A DNA stretch of 51,912 bases, taken from Candidatus Auribacter fodinae (GTDB lineage Bacteria; Auribacterota; Auribacteria; Auribacterales; Auribacteraceae). This document shows positions 17,331-25,378 of this stretch, piece after piece. Below the pieces are notes generated by a model, which was not told where the DNA came from, searched no databases, and was given only the letters and a program-made list of their open reading frames with translations. Each line of letters begins with the position of its first letter. Position 1 is the first letter of the stretch. The position numbers and the translations under genes were made by a program. The DNA lies in NCBI GenBank assembly GCA_003599815.1, contig QZJZ01000097.1, positions 1 to 51,912 on the forward strand, read 5' to 3'.

Positions 17331-18284
17331 ATGGCTCTTTTTCTCGTAACAGGTGGTGCCGGGTTTATCGGTTCAAATATAGTGAAGTATCTCTTGCACA
17401 ATACCGGGCATTCAATACGGGTTCTGGACGATTTATCTTCAGGTAAGAAGGAAAATCTTCAGCCTGTAATGAGTAAAATCGACTTCATAAATGGGGATAT
17501 CCGGGATACGGATACTGTTGAAAAAGCGGTGAAAGGAGTTGATTATGTCCTGCATCTTGCCGCAATACCGTCGGTTCCGCGCTCTGTTGAATTACCTGAA
17601 AAAACCAATGATGTTAATATTACCGGAACATTGCGATTACTCATCGCCGCTCGTGACGCAAAAGTAAAACGTTTTGTCTTTAGTTCCTCATCTTCGATTT
17701 ACGGGGATTCTCCAAAGATGCCGAAAGAAGAAACTATGATCCCTGATCCTATTTCTCCCTACGGCATTCATAAATTGACCATAGAGTATTATTGTCGTGT
17801 TTTTCGTTTATTATATGGAATGCCGACAATTTGTCTCCGATATTTTAACGTCTTTGGCCCCAGTCAGGATCCAAAATCAGAATACGCCGCAGTTATTCCT
17901 AAATTTATCACGATGATTTTACAGGGAGAACACCCTCCTATTTTCGGAGATGGTGAGCAGACCCGCGACTTCACGTATGTCGATAATGTCGTGCAAGCTA
18001 ATATTGCGGCATGTATGACAGATAATGAAGCAAATTTTGGTCAGGCATTTAATATTGCATGCGGAGAACGCATTTCATTAAATGATCTGGTTCGTGAAAT
18101 CAATGACATTCTTGGTAAAAATGTTACCCCGGTGTATCTTGATCCCCGACCGGGAGATATTACGCATTCTCTGGCAGATGTTACTAAAGCAAAGACAGGT
18201 TTAAAATACACTCCGGCAATCGATTTGCGTCAGGGATTGGAAATAACTGTAGAATGGTATAAGCAGAAGCACAATGCGAAATGA
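17331..18284 (+). CDS. NAD-dependent UDP-hexose(NAc) 4-epimerase-like protein
   Basis: An extended short-chain dehydrogenase/reductase of 317 residues. GGAGFIGSN is at 8-16, the serine cluster at 118-122, and catalytic Tyr144 and Lys148 in SPYGIHK. The NVFGPSQDPKSEYAAVIP stretch at 173-190 is typical of UDP-GlcNAc/UDP-GalNAc 4-epimerases of the WbpP group and related UDP-glucose 4-epimerases. A GGGAGGG ribosome site precedes ATG 17331. It follows the dehydrogenase-like gene by 23 bases, so it probably belongs to the same nucleotide-sugar operon. Exact substrate is not decided by sequence. Confidence 0.86.
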   Translation: MALFLVTGGAGFIGSNIVKYLLHNTGHSIRVLDDLSSGKKENLQPVMSKIDFINGDIRDTDTVEKAVKGVDYVLHLAAIPSVPRSVELPEKTNDVNITGTLRLLIAARDAKVKRFVFSSSSSIYGDSPKMPKEETMIPDPISPYGIHKLTIEYYCRVFRLLYGMPTICLRYFNVFGPSQDPKSEYAAVIPKFITMILQGEHPPIFGDGEQTRDFTYVDNVVQANIAACMTDNEANFGQAFNIACGERISLNDLVREINDILGKNVTPVYLDPRPGDITHSLADVTKAKTGLKYTPAIDLRQGLEITVEWYKQKHNAK

Positions 18285-19011
18285 TATTCTTAATGATATT
18301 ATTCAACAGGTTAGGTATCATCTTGTCTCTTTAAAACGAAATGGCACCAGTTCAGTATTTTTTGAGGAATATCGTAATGATGGTGCTCAAACGGTCCCAT
18401 TTATCCTTGAAAATCCGCTGTCTCAGACTGAAAATACGTGTTCGGTATCTTCTCTTGAAGAACTGGCTTTATCGGTACATAACTGCTCTCGTTGTGAGGA
18501 ACTTGTCAAAAATCGTACTCACGTGGTATTTGGGTCGGGGAATAAACATTCCCGCTTGATGTTTATCGGCGAAGCGCCAGGGCATGATGAAGATATACAG
18601 GGACTTCCTTTTGTCGGAAACGCCGGCAGATTACTGACTAAAATGTTGGCCGCTATTGGGTTGTCACGAGAAGAAGTGTATATTGCCAATGTTATAAAAT
18701 GCCGACCGCCTGAAAATCGCAATCCGCTTCCTGATGAGGTTCAAAATTGCGCTGAATTTCTGCATCAGCAAATAGAATATATTAATCCAGAGATTATTTG
18801 TACCCTTGGCTCTGTTGCAACACGAAATCTTCTTCAGACCGAGACACCTATAACCCAGTTACATGGGCAACGACTTAATTGGCATGGGATTCCGGTTCTG
18901 CCGACATTTCATCCATCGTATCTTCTGCGCAGTCCTCATATGAAGAAAGAAGCATGGCGGGATTTGATTACCTTGATGCGAATCATCTCCGAACAGGCCA
19001 TTGTTGTATGA
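18274..19011 (+). CDS. Family 4 uracil-DNA glycosylase
   Basis: This enzyme removes uracil from DNA and carries a 4Fe-4S cluster. The four cluster cysteines are visible at C71, C74, C143 and C159. The catalytic segment GEAPGHDEDIQGLPFVG lies near 98-114, and the second motif HPSYLLR near 212-218. The N-terminal 60 residues are a variable extension, common in this family. ATG 18274 overlaps the epimerase gene by 11 bases, and the gene ends in an ATGA overlap with priA. Pairing with priA groups two DNA-maintenance functions. Confidence 0.93.
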   Translation: MRNDILNDIIQQVRYHLVSLKRNGTSSVFFEEYRNDGAQTVPFILENPLSQTENTCSVSSLEELALSVHNCSRCEELVKNRTHVVFGSGNKHSRLMFIGEAPGHDEDIQGLPFVGNAGRLLTKMLAAIGLSREEVYIANVIKCRPPENRNPLPDEVQNCAEFLHQQIEYINPEIICTLGSVATRNLLQTETPITQLHGQRLNWHGIPVLPTFHPSYLLRSPHMKKEAWRDLITLMRIISEQAIVV

Positions 19012-21248
19012 AATTGTCAGATACGATAGCTCATGTTGTTTTCGAAATCGCTCTTGACCGTGAGTTTGATTATAAGATTCCCGTCCATCTTCTTGGAAAA
19101 GTGGGAGCTGGTTGTATTGTACAGGCTCCATTTGGCGAACGCGTATTGCACGGTTTTGTTGTTAAGACATCAAACAGCAGTTCTTTCCCATCGTTAAAGG
19201 AACTTCAGGATGTAGTTCCTGAAAAACTCTTTATCGAAACTCCGTTATTTAAACTTGCCCAGTGGATGAGCTCTTATTATGCCTGTCCACTCGGGTTAGT
19301 TTTAAAGTCAATGTATCCTAGCTATTTACGTAAAACAATGAGAAATGCTCATGCCGAGTATATATCGCTTAATAAAAACAAGGAAGACGTTATCAGGTAC
19401 ATGGACACCTTGAGAAAGCGGGCGAAACGTCAACTTGATGTTCTTGAATACATTTTACAAAAACGGGAAGTGTTTTTTGAAATGGATGCTCTCTGTGCCG
19501 CTGTAGGATGCGATAACAATGCTGTGGAGCGATTGATAAAAAAAGAACTGCTTGCGCGTATTACAGAAGATGAACTTGTAAAGAGGGACAGCCGTCTTGA
19601 TCGGTATAAATATGTGACTCCAATTAACAGTATTACGCTGAATCTTGATCAACAACGCGTACTTAACCAGATTGAAGCCGCTCTTGACTCCAGAGAGTTT
19701 GTTCCATTTGTCCTTCATGGTGTAACGGGAAGTGGTAAGACCGAGGTATATATTCGAAGTATACAACGGGTTTTGGAGCGAGGGCAACAGGCTATCATGC
19801 TCATACCAGAAATATCACTTACTCCCCAGACAGAAGAACGTTTCAGAAAACGATTCGGAAATGTCGTTTCGGTATTTCATTCACGTTTATCCGATGGTGC
19901 TCGTGCCCGTGAATGGAAAAAAATGCGTGACGGCAAAGCTAAGCTGGTGGTGGGCGCCCGTTCGGCGCTTTTTGCCCCCTTCTCTGATCTTGGGTTAATA
20001 GTTGTTGATGAAGAACACGAGCGAAGTTACAAGCAGGAAGAATCGCCTCGGTACCATGCGAGAGATATTGCGGTGTTGCGTGCGAAGCTGTCAAACATCC
20101 CCGTAATACTGGGGAGTGCTACACCGGCATTGGAAACCATTTATAATGTTTATCAGGGCAAGTACACATTGCTTAAATTGCCGGCCCGGGTGGATGATCG
20201 TCAATTACCTGAGGTCATTTTAGTCGATCTTGCGAAGGAAGTCAGAGAAGAAAAAAAATGGGTAGTTCTGTCTGTTCCCCTGAAACAGAAAATAAGTGAT
20301 CGCCTTGACAAAGGGGAACAGGTGATTCTTTTTTTAAACAGGCGCGGGTTCTCTTCAATGGCAGTATGTCAGCAGTGCGGGTATATTTACGAATGTGATG
20401 ATTGTTCTATTACATTGACATATCATAAGAGTGTAGAACGCCTGATGTGCCATTTTTGCGGCAAAATGATCACCAAACCTGTGTTTTGCGGAAAGTGCGG
20501 CAGTTCTGAAATTAAGTTTTCGGGAATAGGTACACAAAAAGTTGAGCGTGCGTTGAAAGCCGTTTTCCCAGAGGCACGTGTCCTACGTATGGATTCCGAC
20601 ACAACAACACATAAAGATTCTCATTTTGAACTTCTTACGCAATTTCGACGAGGTAAGGCTGATGTCTTGATCGGAACACAAATGATAGCCAAAGGATTGG
20701 ATTTCCCTCGTGTGACTCTTGTTGGGACTATTATTGCGGAATCCACATTGTGCTTGCCTGACTTTCGGGCGGCAGAAACAACGTTTCAGTTGTTGACACA
20801 GGTTGCGGGCAGATCAGGGCGAGGTGAGATTCCTGGCGAGGTTGTTATACAGACATTTATGAAAGATCATCCTGCGATCGTGTGCGCGCTCCAGCATGAT
20901 TATGACCGTTTTGTTGAAGGTGAACTAAAGGCGCGCAAAGAATTGCTCTATCCACCCTTTTACCGGTTTATCAACATAATTATTACCGCTAAAGATAAGA
21001 AAAAAGGGCAGTGGGCTGGTACCCAGATAGCCCAGTCGCTTATTAAAACAGTTTCTAAGGGAACAGAGGTTAAAGGGCCATTGCCGTCGATGGTTCACCG
21101 TAAGCGTGCGCATTTTTACTGGCATGTGTTGCTGAAAACCAATGATGTTTTTGGTACTAATGAAGCTATAAAACAAGCTCTTTCGAAATCTACCCGTTTT
21201 ACTCAGGTCAGAATATCCGTGGATGTTGATCCATATTACATGTGGTAA
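19008..21248 (+). CDS. priA: Primosomal replication restart helicase PriA
   Basis: PriA restarts stalled replication forks as a 3'-to-5' helicase. The 746-residue protein has an N-terminal DNA-binding part, Walker A GVTGSGKT at 238-245, DEEH at 334-337, a two-zinc cysteine region beginning at C454xxC457, and helicase motifs ending in VAGRSGRG. ATG 19008 gives a family-typical start and ATGA overlap with the glycosylase gene; a longer reading frame from 18879 lies inside that gene and is not used. The stop codon at 21246-21248 directly abuts the stop of the convergent TPR gene, leaving no space for a terminator. Confidence 0.95.
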   Translation: MKLSDTIAHVVFEIALDREFDYKIPVHLLGKVGAGCIVQAPFGERVLHGFVVKTSNSSSFPSLKELQDVVPEKLFIETPLFKLAQWMSSYYACPLGLVLKSMYPSYLRKTMRNAHAEYISLNKNKEDVIRYMDTLRKRAKRQLDVLEYILQKREVFFEMDALCAAVGCDNNAVERLIKKELLARITEDELVKRDSRLDRYKYVTPINSITLNLDQQRVLNQIEAALDSREFVPFVLHGVTGSGKTEVYIRSIQRVLERGQQAIMLIPEISLTPQTEERFRKRFGNVVSVFHSRLSDGARAREWKKMRDGKAKLVVGARSALFAPFSDLGLIVVDEEHERSYKQEESPRYHARDIAVLRAKLSNIPVILGSATPALETIYNVYQGKYTLLKLPARVDDRQLPEVILVDLAKEVREEKKWVVLSVPLKQKISDRLDKGEQVILFLNRRGFSSMAVCQQCGYIYECDDCSITLTYHKSVERLMCHFCGKMITKPVFCGKCGSSEIKFSGIGTQKVERALKAVFPEARVLRMDSDTTTHKDSHFELLTQFRRGKADVLIGTQMIAKGLDFPRVTLVGTIIAESTLCLPDFRAAETTFQLLTQVAGRSGRGEIPGEVVIQTFMKDHPAIVCALQHDYDRFVEGELKARKELLYPPFYRFINIIITAKDKKKGQWAGTQIAQSLIKTVSKGTEVKGPLPSMVHRKRAHFYWHVLLKTNDVFGTNEAIKQALSKSTRFTQVRISVDVDPYYMW

Positions 21249-22643
21249 TTATGAATGATATGTCTGGCGAATTTTGTCAGCGACATCTTTAAATCCGATA
21301 TCGACCTTATAAATCTCTTTGTACTGATCAACTGCTTTTCCTATATGTCCTGTATTTTCATAAACAGCGGCGAGGTTGTATATAATTTCTTTTGTAAAAG
21401 TATCCATAACATTTTTACCGGATTCCTTTAGTGCTGTCGTGAATTGCACCTCGGCTAGGTCAAACATTTTTGCAGCCATAAAGCAGAGGCCTAAATAATT
21501 ATGAGCCCTAAGTCTGTATCTGGGTTCCTGAACAGCAAGCTGAAATTCCTTTATGGCTTTATCTATTTTGTTCATCTCAAAATAAAGCCTTCCTAACTGG
21601 TATCTGAGTTCTTTATCTGCGGGTTTCTGTTCAACTATATGTTCCAAATAATATTCCGCAACCTTTCTTTTTTCAGTTTCCAGTTCTTTAATCTGTTGTT
21701 CTTTTTCTTCCGATGGTAAAACTGATTTCGCCAGTTCAAGGATGGTATTATCAAACTGTGACATCTCTGCGTTCATAATCATTTTCACAATAGTGTAATC
21801 TTCAGGTGTGAGATCAAGCGCTTTTTTATAATATGCTATCGCGGATTGATAATCTTTAGCTTGCAGATAATACGATGCCAGTTCGATAATGGTTTTGCTG
21901 TTTTGGGGTTCCTGTCGATGCGCTTCTTCGGTATCCTTAATAAGTATTTGTAAATCTTCTTCAGATTTAACTGCACGCATTTTCTTCTCAGCAATATCTG
22001 TATAATCAAGATCCTTTACTTTTGTTAAGAATGACGATGAAAGATCGTCATAACTGCCAGTTTCAATGGTCTGTAAAGCTGATACATCGCTTACAGCTTT
22101 GCGCGCCGCGTGGTTTTCCTTATCATGCTGCAGGATAGTAGTGAAACACTCTTTCGCTTTTTCCAGTTCGCCTGTTCGGTCTTTATAGATGATTCCGAGT
22201 TTCATCAGGTTTTTTATATGAGATGGAATTATCCGTCTGATCGTTTCGAACGTCTCTATAGCTGTATCGACCATATCGAGTTCCAATGCACTGTTTCCAA
22301 GTGTTGTGAGCACAATAATATTAACAGGGTCATTTAATAATATTTTTTCATAAAAACTGAGTGCTTTGTCATATTGTCCCCGATAGAAATAAAAGTATGC
22401 TATGGGATAGTATGGTATACTTAACATATTCCCAATAAAACGCTTTAAAAGTACTGCCTTGGAGCGCTCAAGTTTTTTCATTTCTATGAGTCGCAAAAGG
22501 TGACGTGCCTTAATAAACTGCGGAGAGAATTCGACTACCGTCATGAGTATTTTGATCGCGTAATCAAGATTATTTCTCTTGAAGGCTTCCTGAGCCTTTT
22601 CATATAATCGTAGTGTCTTTTCCGATGATTTTGAATATTCCAT
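21249..22643 (-). CDS. Tetratricopeptide-repeat protein
   Basis: A 464-residue protein made mainly of TPR-type helical pairs, for example YYPIAYFYFYRGQYDKALSFYEKI, DYQSAIAYYKKALDLTP and RAHNYLGLCFMAAKMFDLAEVQF in order along the chain. There is no signal peptide in the chosen form and no enzymatic domain, so it is likely a scaffold or adaptor. I start it at 22643 (MEYSKSSEK); the reading frame stays open for 64 more codons upstream, but those overlap the divergent patatin gene and do not look like protein. Its stop directly touches the priA stop. Function cannot be assigned. Confidence 0.8.
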   Translation of the reverse strand: MEYSKSSEKTLRLYEKAQEAFKRNNLDYAIKILMTVVEFSPQFIKARHLLRLIEMKKLERSKAVLLKRFIGNMLSIPYYPIAYFYFYRGQYDKALSFYEKILLNDPVNIIVLTTLGNSALELDMVDTAIETFETIRRIIPSHIKNLMKLGIIYKDRTGELEKAKECFTTILQHDKENHAARKAVSDVSALQTIETGSYDDLSSSFLTKVKDLDYTDIAEKKMRAVKSEEDLQILIKDTEEAHRQEPQNSKTIIELASYYLQAKDYQSAIAYYKKALDLTPEDYTIVKMIMNAEMSQFDNTILELAKSVLPSEEKEQQIKELETEKRKVAEYYLEHIVEQKPADKELRYQLGRLYFEMNKIDKAIKEFQLAVQEPRYRLRAHNYLGLCFMAAKMFDLAEVQFTTALKESGKNVMDTFTKEIIYNLAAVYENTGHIGKAVDQYKEIYKVDIGFKDVADKIRQTYHS

Positions 22644-22666
22644 AACGGTACTCTTATTTAGGACAT

Positions 22667-22696
22667 TTAACGCTAGTAGATAGTTATAACTATAAT
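22667..22696 (+). promoter_or_regulatory. Possible promoter for the patatin-like gene
   Basis: A perfect TATAAT hexamer lies at 22691-22696 in the 85-base divergent gap, with a weak TTAACG at 22667-22672 and an 18-base spacer. It would start transcription about 25-30 bases before ATG 22729. The -35 element is poor, so this is tentative. Confidence 0.35.
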
Positions 22697-22728
22697 ATTC
22701 ATCGAACAGATGGAAATAAAGTTTAGAT

Positions 22729-23640
22729 ATGAATTCAAAAAAAAAGGTGGGCATTGCTCTTGGATGCGGTACTGCACGAGGTTTTGCCCATATTGGTGTA
22801 CTCAAAGTATTAGAAGATGAGAATATTCCTATCAACTATATTGCCGGCAGCAGTATTGGCGCGATAGTCGGTACCTTATATGCTCTGGGATACGGAGCAT
22901 ATGAAATTGAAAAGATGGCAAGCGATTTCGGTCTAAAACGCATGGCGTTTGTATCCAACCCGTCATTTTCCGGTTCGGGACTTCTTGAGGGGCGCACTAT
23001 AGAAAAAATACTCAAGCCAATTATTGGACACCGCACTTTTGAAGATTTGAAGATTCCATTAAAAATTGTCAGCACAGACATTTGTTCGGGAGAGGAAGTT
23101 ATCTTTACTGATGGCTTATTACTTAAAGCTTTGCGGGCCAGCGCATCGTTTCCTGGATTATTTGTGCCGATGAAATATAACAACACCTATCTTGTTGACG
23201 GCGGCCTGATTAACCCAGTGCCTGCAAATATTGTGAAACGAATGGGAGCAGAGTGCGTTATTGCTGTCGACGTTACAAGGAATGTAAAAGACTATACCCG
23301 TTTTATGCGCCAGAAGAAGGAAAAAAACATTAAAACGGAAACGGACAAAGATTCTGCATCAAATGTTTCTGTAAATTGGCTGTCTTCTTTTGATGTGTTA
23401 CTGCAACGCAACAAACAATGGGTACCTAATATTGTTAATGTTTTATTGCAAACAGTTTATATTGCCGAACAAAAGATCGCTGATTCTCAGCTTCATTCTA
23501 CTCATATTGATGTAGCAATCTCGCCTGATCTTGGACATTTTACTATGTTTGACTTTAAAAAAGCTCATCAAATCATTCATTGCGGAGAAAAAGCCGCGAA
23601 AGACAAATTACCTGTTTTGCTCAATGCATTATCACGCTAA
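22729..23640 (+). CDS. Patatin-like phospholipase (RssA/YlbK type)
   Basis: A serine lipase-like protein of 303 residues. The oxyanion loop GCGTARGFAHIGVL lies at 12-25, the nucleophile motif GSSIG at about 40-44, and the catalytic Asp in DGGLINPVPAN near 162-172, forming the Ser-Asp dyad of patatins. No signal peptide is present, so it is cytoplasmic or membrane-associated. Small bacterial patatins of this class are usually annotated as esterases or phospholipases, with few known substrates. The C-terminal 100 residues are less conserved. It is transcribed away from the TPR gene. Confidence 0.88.
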   Translation: MNSKKKVGIALGCGTARGFAHIGVLKVLEDENIPINYIAGSSIGAIVGTLYALGYGAYEIEKMASDFGLKRMAFVSNPSFSGSGLLEGRTIEKILKPIIGHRTFEDLKIPLKIVSTDICSGEEVIFTDGLLLKALRASASFPGLFVPMKYNNTYLVDGGLINPVPANIVKRMGAECVIAVDVTRNVKDYTRFMRQKKEKNIKTETDKDSASNVSVNWLSSFDVLLQRNKQWVPNIVNVLLQTVYIAEQKIADSQLHSTHIDVAISPDLGHFTMFDFKKAHQIIHCGEKAAKDKLPVLLNALSR

Positions 23641-23715
23641 ACATACCTTTCTCTTGCAGTATCTAAATATAGGATATCAATAGTACCAGATAGTTACGAA
23701 AAATTATCTGTACAC

Positions 23716-23898
23716 TTGAAAATTTTCTTAATTGAGTTAAAGTCTTCTCTTTCCTTTTCCGATATAAGGCTATGGAAGAAATCAAACGCAATTGAAGAAG
23801 CCGAGAGAATGCTTAAAACTGTTATTAAGGAAGGATTGAACGAAAATGAAAACGATCACAGAAAGGGAATTGAAAGAGTTTTTCTCACAGCTCAATGA
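23716..23898 (+). CDS. Possible small protein, uncertain
   Basis: A 60-residue reading frame starting at TTG 23716 with no clear ribosome site. The stretch IEEAERMLKTVIKEGL looks like an amphipathic helix, which argues for coding potential. I do not recognise it. It overlaps the next small frame by 53 bases. It may be spurious, or the two may be a small overlapping gene pair. Confidence 0.25.
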   Translation: MKIFLIELKSSLSFSDIRLWKKSNAIEEAERMLKTVIKEGLNENENDHRKGIERVFLTAQ

Positions 23899-24061
23899 GT
23901 TTGAAATGGAATTGATGCTTAAGGAAAAACAGGATCTTTTTCTGGATATGTACAACTCCTGGCTTCAGTCAAATGATACAAACCTCAAAGGAAAAATCAA
24001 TCAACTGGCTGAAGAGTTGATGCAACTTGATCCAACTTTCAAATTCAAATTTTTAATGTAA
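23846..24061 (+). CDS. Small helical protein of unknown function
   Basis: A 71-residue acidic, strongly helical protein beginning MKTITERELKEF and ending in DPTFKFKFLM. AAGGA lies about ten bases ahead of ATG 23846, and the composition looks like a real protein. It has no cysteine, membrane segment or known motif. It sits alone between the patatin-like gene and the convergent hemW-like gene. Possibilities include a small regulator or one half of a toxin-antitoxin-like pair with the frame before it, but nothing in the sequence proves either. Confidence 0.5.
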   Translation: MKTITERELKEFFSQLNEFEMELMLKEKQDLFLDMYNSWLQSNDTNLKGKINQLAEELMQLDPTFKFKFLM

Positions 24062-24073
24062 TTGGTGATATAT

Positions 24074-24105
24074 ATTGATCTCCAATGGAATCTTGTTAGA
24101 TCAAT
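24074..24105. repeat. Inverted repeat at convergent gene ends
   Basis: ATTGATCT at 24074-24081 is matched by AGATCAAT at 24098-24105, a perfect 8-base inverted repeat with a 16-base loop overlapping the hemW-like stop. No T-tract follows, so it is a weak terminator candidate at best. The same two arms recur at 35905-35939. Confidence 0.35.
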
Positions 24106-25241
24106 TGAGAAGAAACATAATCGGCAAACAGTATGCCCTTATCGGTCAGACAAAACCGTTGATTGTCAATCTTCTGAATCATCTCCTCTTCCAACAGAAT
24201 ACCAAGAGCATCTCTGAGAATTTGATAAGGTGACAAGCCGGGATACCTATTTTCAAGTTCAGGAATATAAATACCTTCTTTAAGAAGTCTCATATTAAGT
24301 GCCGCAGTTTCATGCAAAGAGCGTTCTTCTTCGAGTTTTTCCCTGTCATGATACAATTCGTCAATATTGGCATCACACTTTTTTATGTACTCCATAATAC
24401 TGGCAGGAGCACTAAATCTGTATCCATCTACAAAACTGAATGCTGAAGGGCCGAATCCCCAGTACGGCTTATTTTTCCAGTATATCATATTATGACGGGA
24501 CTCCAATCCCTGAAGAGCAAAATTTGATATCTCATAATGTATATACCCTCCATTTCGGACGGTTTCTATCGCTATTTTGTACATCTCTGATTCTTTCAAC
24601 TCATCAGGCTCAGGTAATTCACCTTTTTTGTAGCGATGATACATTTCGGACCCCGGATCATATGTGAAGCAATACAAAGAAATATGCTCAGGGCGAAGTG
24701 ATAATATCTTCTGCAAAGAATCTTTCCATTGGTTCATAGTTTGCCCCGGCAGTGCGAAAATGGCATCGATGCTGATATTTTTAAATCCTGTTTTTCTGAG
24801 TTGTTCATATATGTGATAGCTGTCGTGTGTGCAATGAGGCCGGCCGATTGCTTTCAGTATGTTGTCATCGCATGATTGAATACCGAGGCTGATTCTGTTG
24901 ATCGGAAGTTCAGCCAGCTGTTGGATTTTCATATCACTCAAACTGGATGGATTTGCTTCGATGGTGATTTCAGCCTGATTATCAAAATGATACAGGTTCA
25001 TACATAGATTTATAATATTTGTGAGTTCTTTAAATGGCAGGAGAGATGGTGTGCCGCCTCCCAGATATAGTGATGTAAATGTGTAACCTTGTGCACTATC
25101 CGCTCGAAACTGAAGTTCTTTTTTCAGGGCTGAACAGTACTTGCTCATCAATTCATTGTTAAGCGGGACGGAAAAAAATCCGCAGTATAAGCATTTGCGG
25201 ATGCAAAAGGGGACATGTATGTAAATGCCGCTGTTATCCAT
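24096..25241 (-). CDS. hemW: HemW-like radical SAM protein
   Basis: A 381-residue radical SAM protein of the HemN/HemW family. The cluster motif C13xxxC17xxC20 is followed by GFF, and YLGGGTPSLLP, ISLGIQS and the C-terminal HemN-type domain are present. The lack of the extra N-terminal part of HemN and the CxxxCxxC-only pattern favour HemW, a heme chaperone, over coproporphyrinogen III dehydrogenase. ATG 25241 has AGGAAA about nine bases upstream. It is transcribed divergently from the TMTC-like gene across a 137-base AT-rich gap, in which I see only a solitary TATAAT at 25282. Confidence 0.88.
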   Translation of the reverse strand: MDNSGIYIHVPFCIRKCLYCGFFSVPLNNELMSKYCSALKKELQFRADSAQGYTFTSLYLGGGTPSLLPFKELTNIINLCMNLYHFDNQAEITIEANPSSLSDMKIQQLAELPINRISLGIQSCDDNILKAIGRPHCTHDSYHIYEQLRKTGFKNISIDAIFALPGQTMNQWKDSLQKILSLRPEHISLYCFTYDPGSEMYHRYKKGELPEPDELKESEMYKIAIETVRNGGYIHYEISNFALQGLESRHNMIYWKNKPYWGFGPSAFSFVDGYRFSAPASIMEYIKKCDANIDELYHDREKLEEERSLHETAALNMRLLKEGIYIPELENRYPGLSPYQILRDALGILLEEEMIQKIDNQRFCLTDKGILFADYVSSQLI

Positions 25242-25378
25242 TAATTTATTTTCCTATACGAAGGATTTTTTAGGAAATTGCTATAATTAAAACATGCTCT
25301 GTGCTATAAAAGATACTTAAATATTATTTTGATTATCACGAAAAAATACTCTTTAATTGTAAAAAAGTTATAACAAAT

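Noticed and set aside
22644..22835. 64-codon N-terminal extension of the minus-strand TPR protein
   Set aside because: The extension is antisense to the patatin gene and the intergenic region and does not look like TPR or signal sequence.
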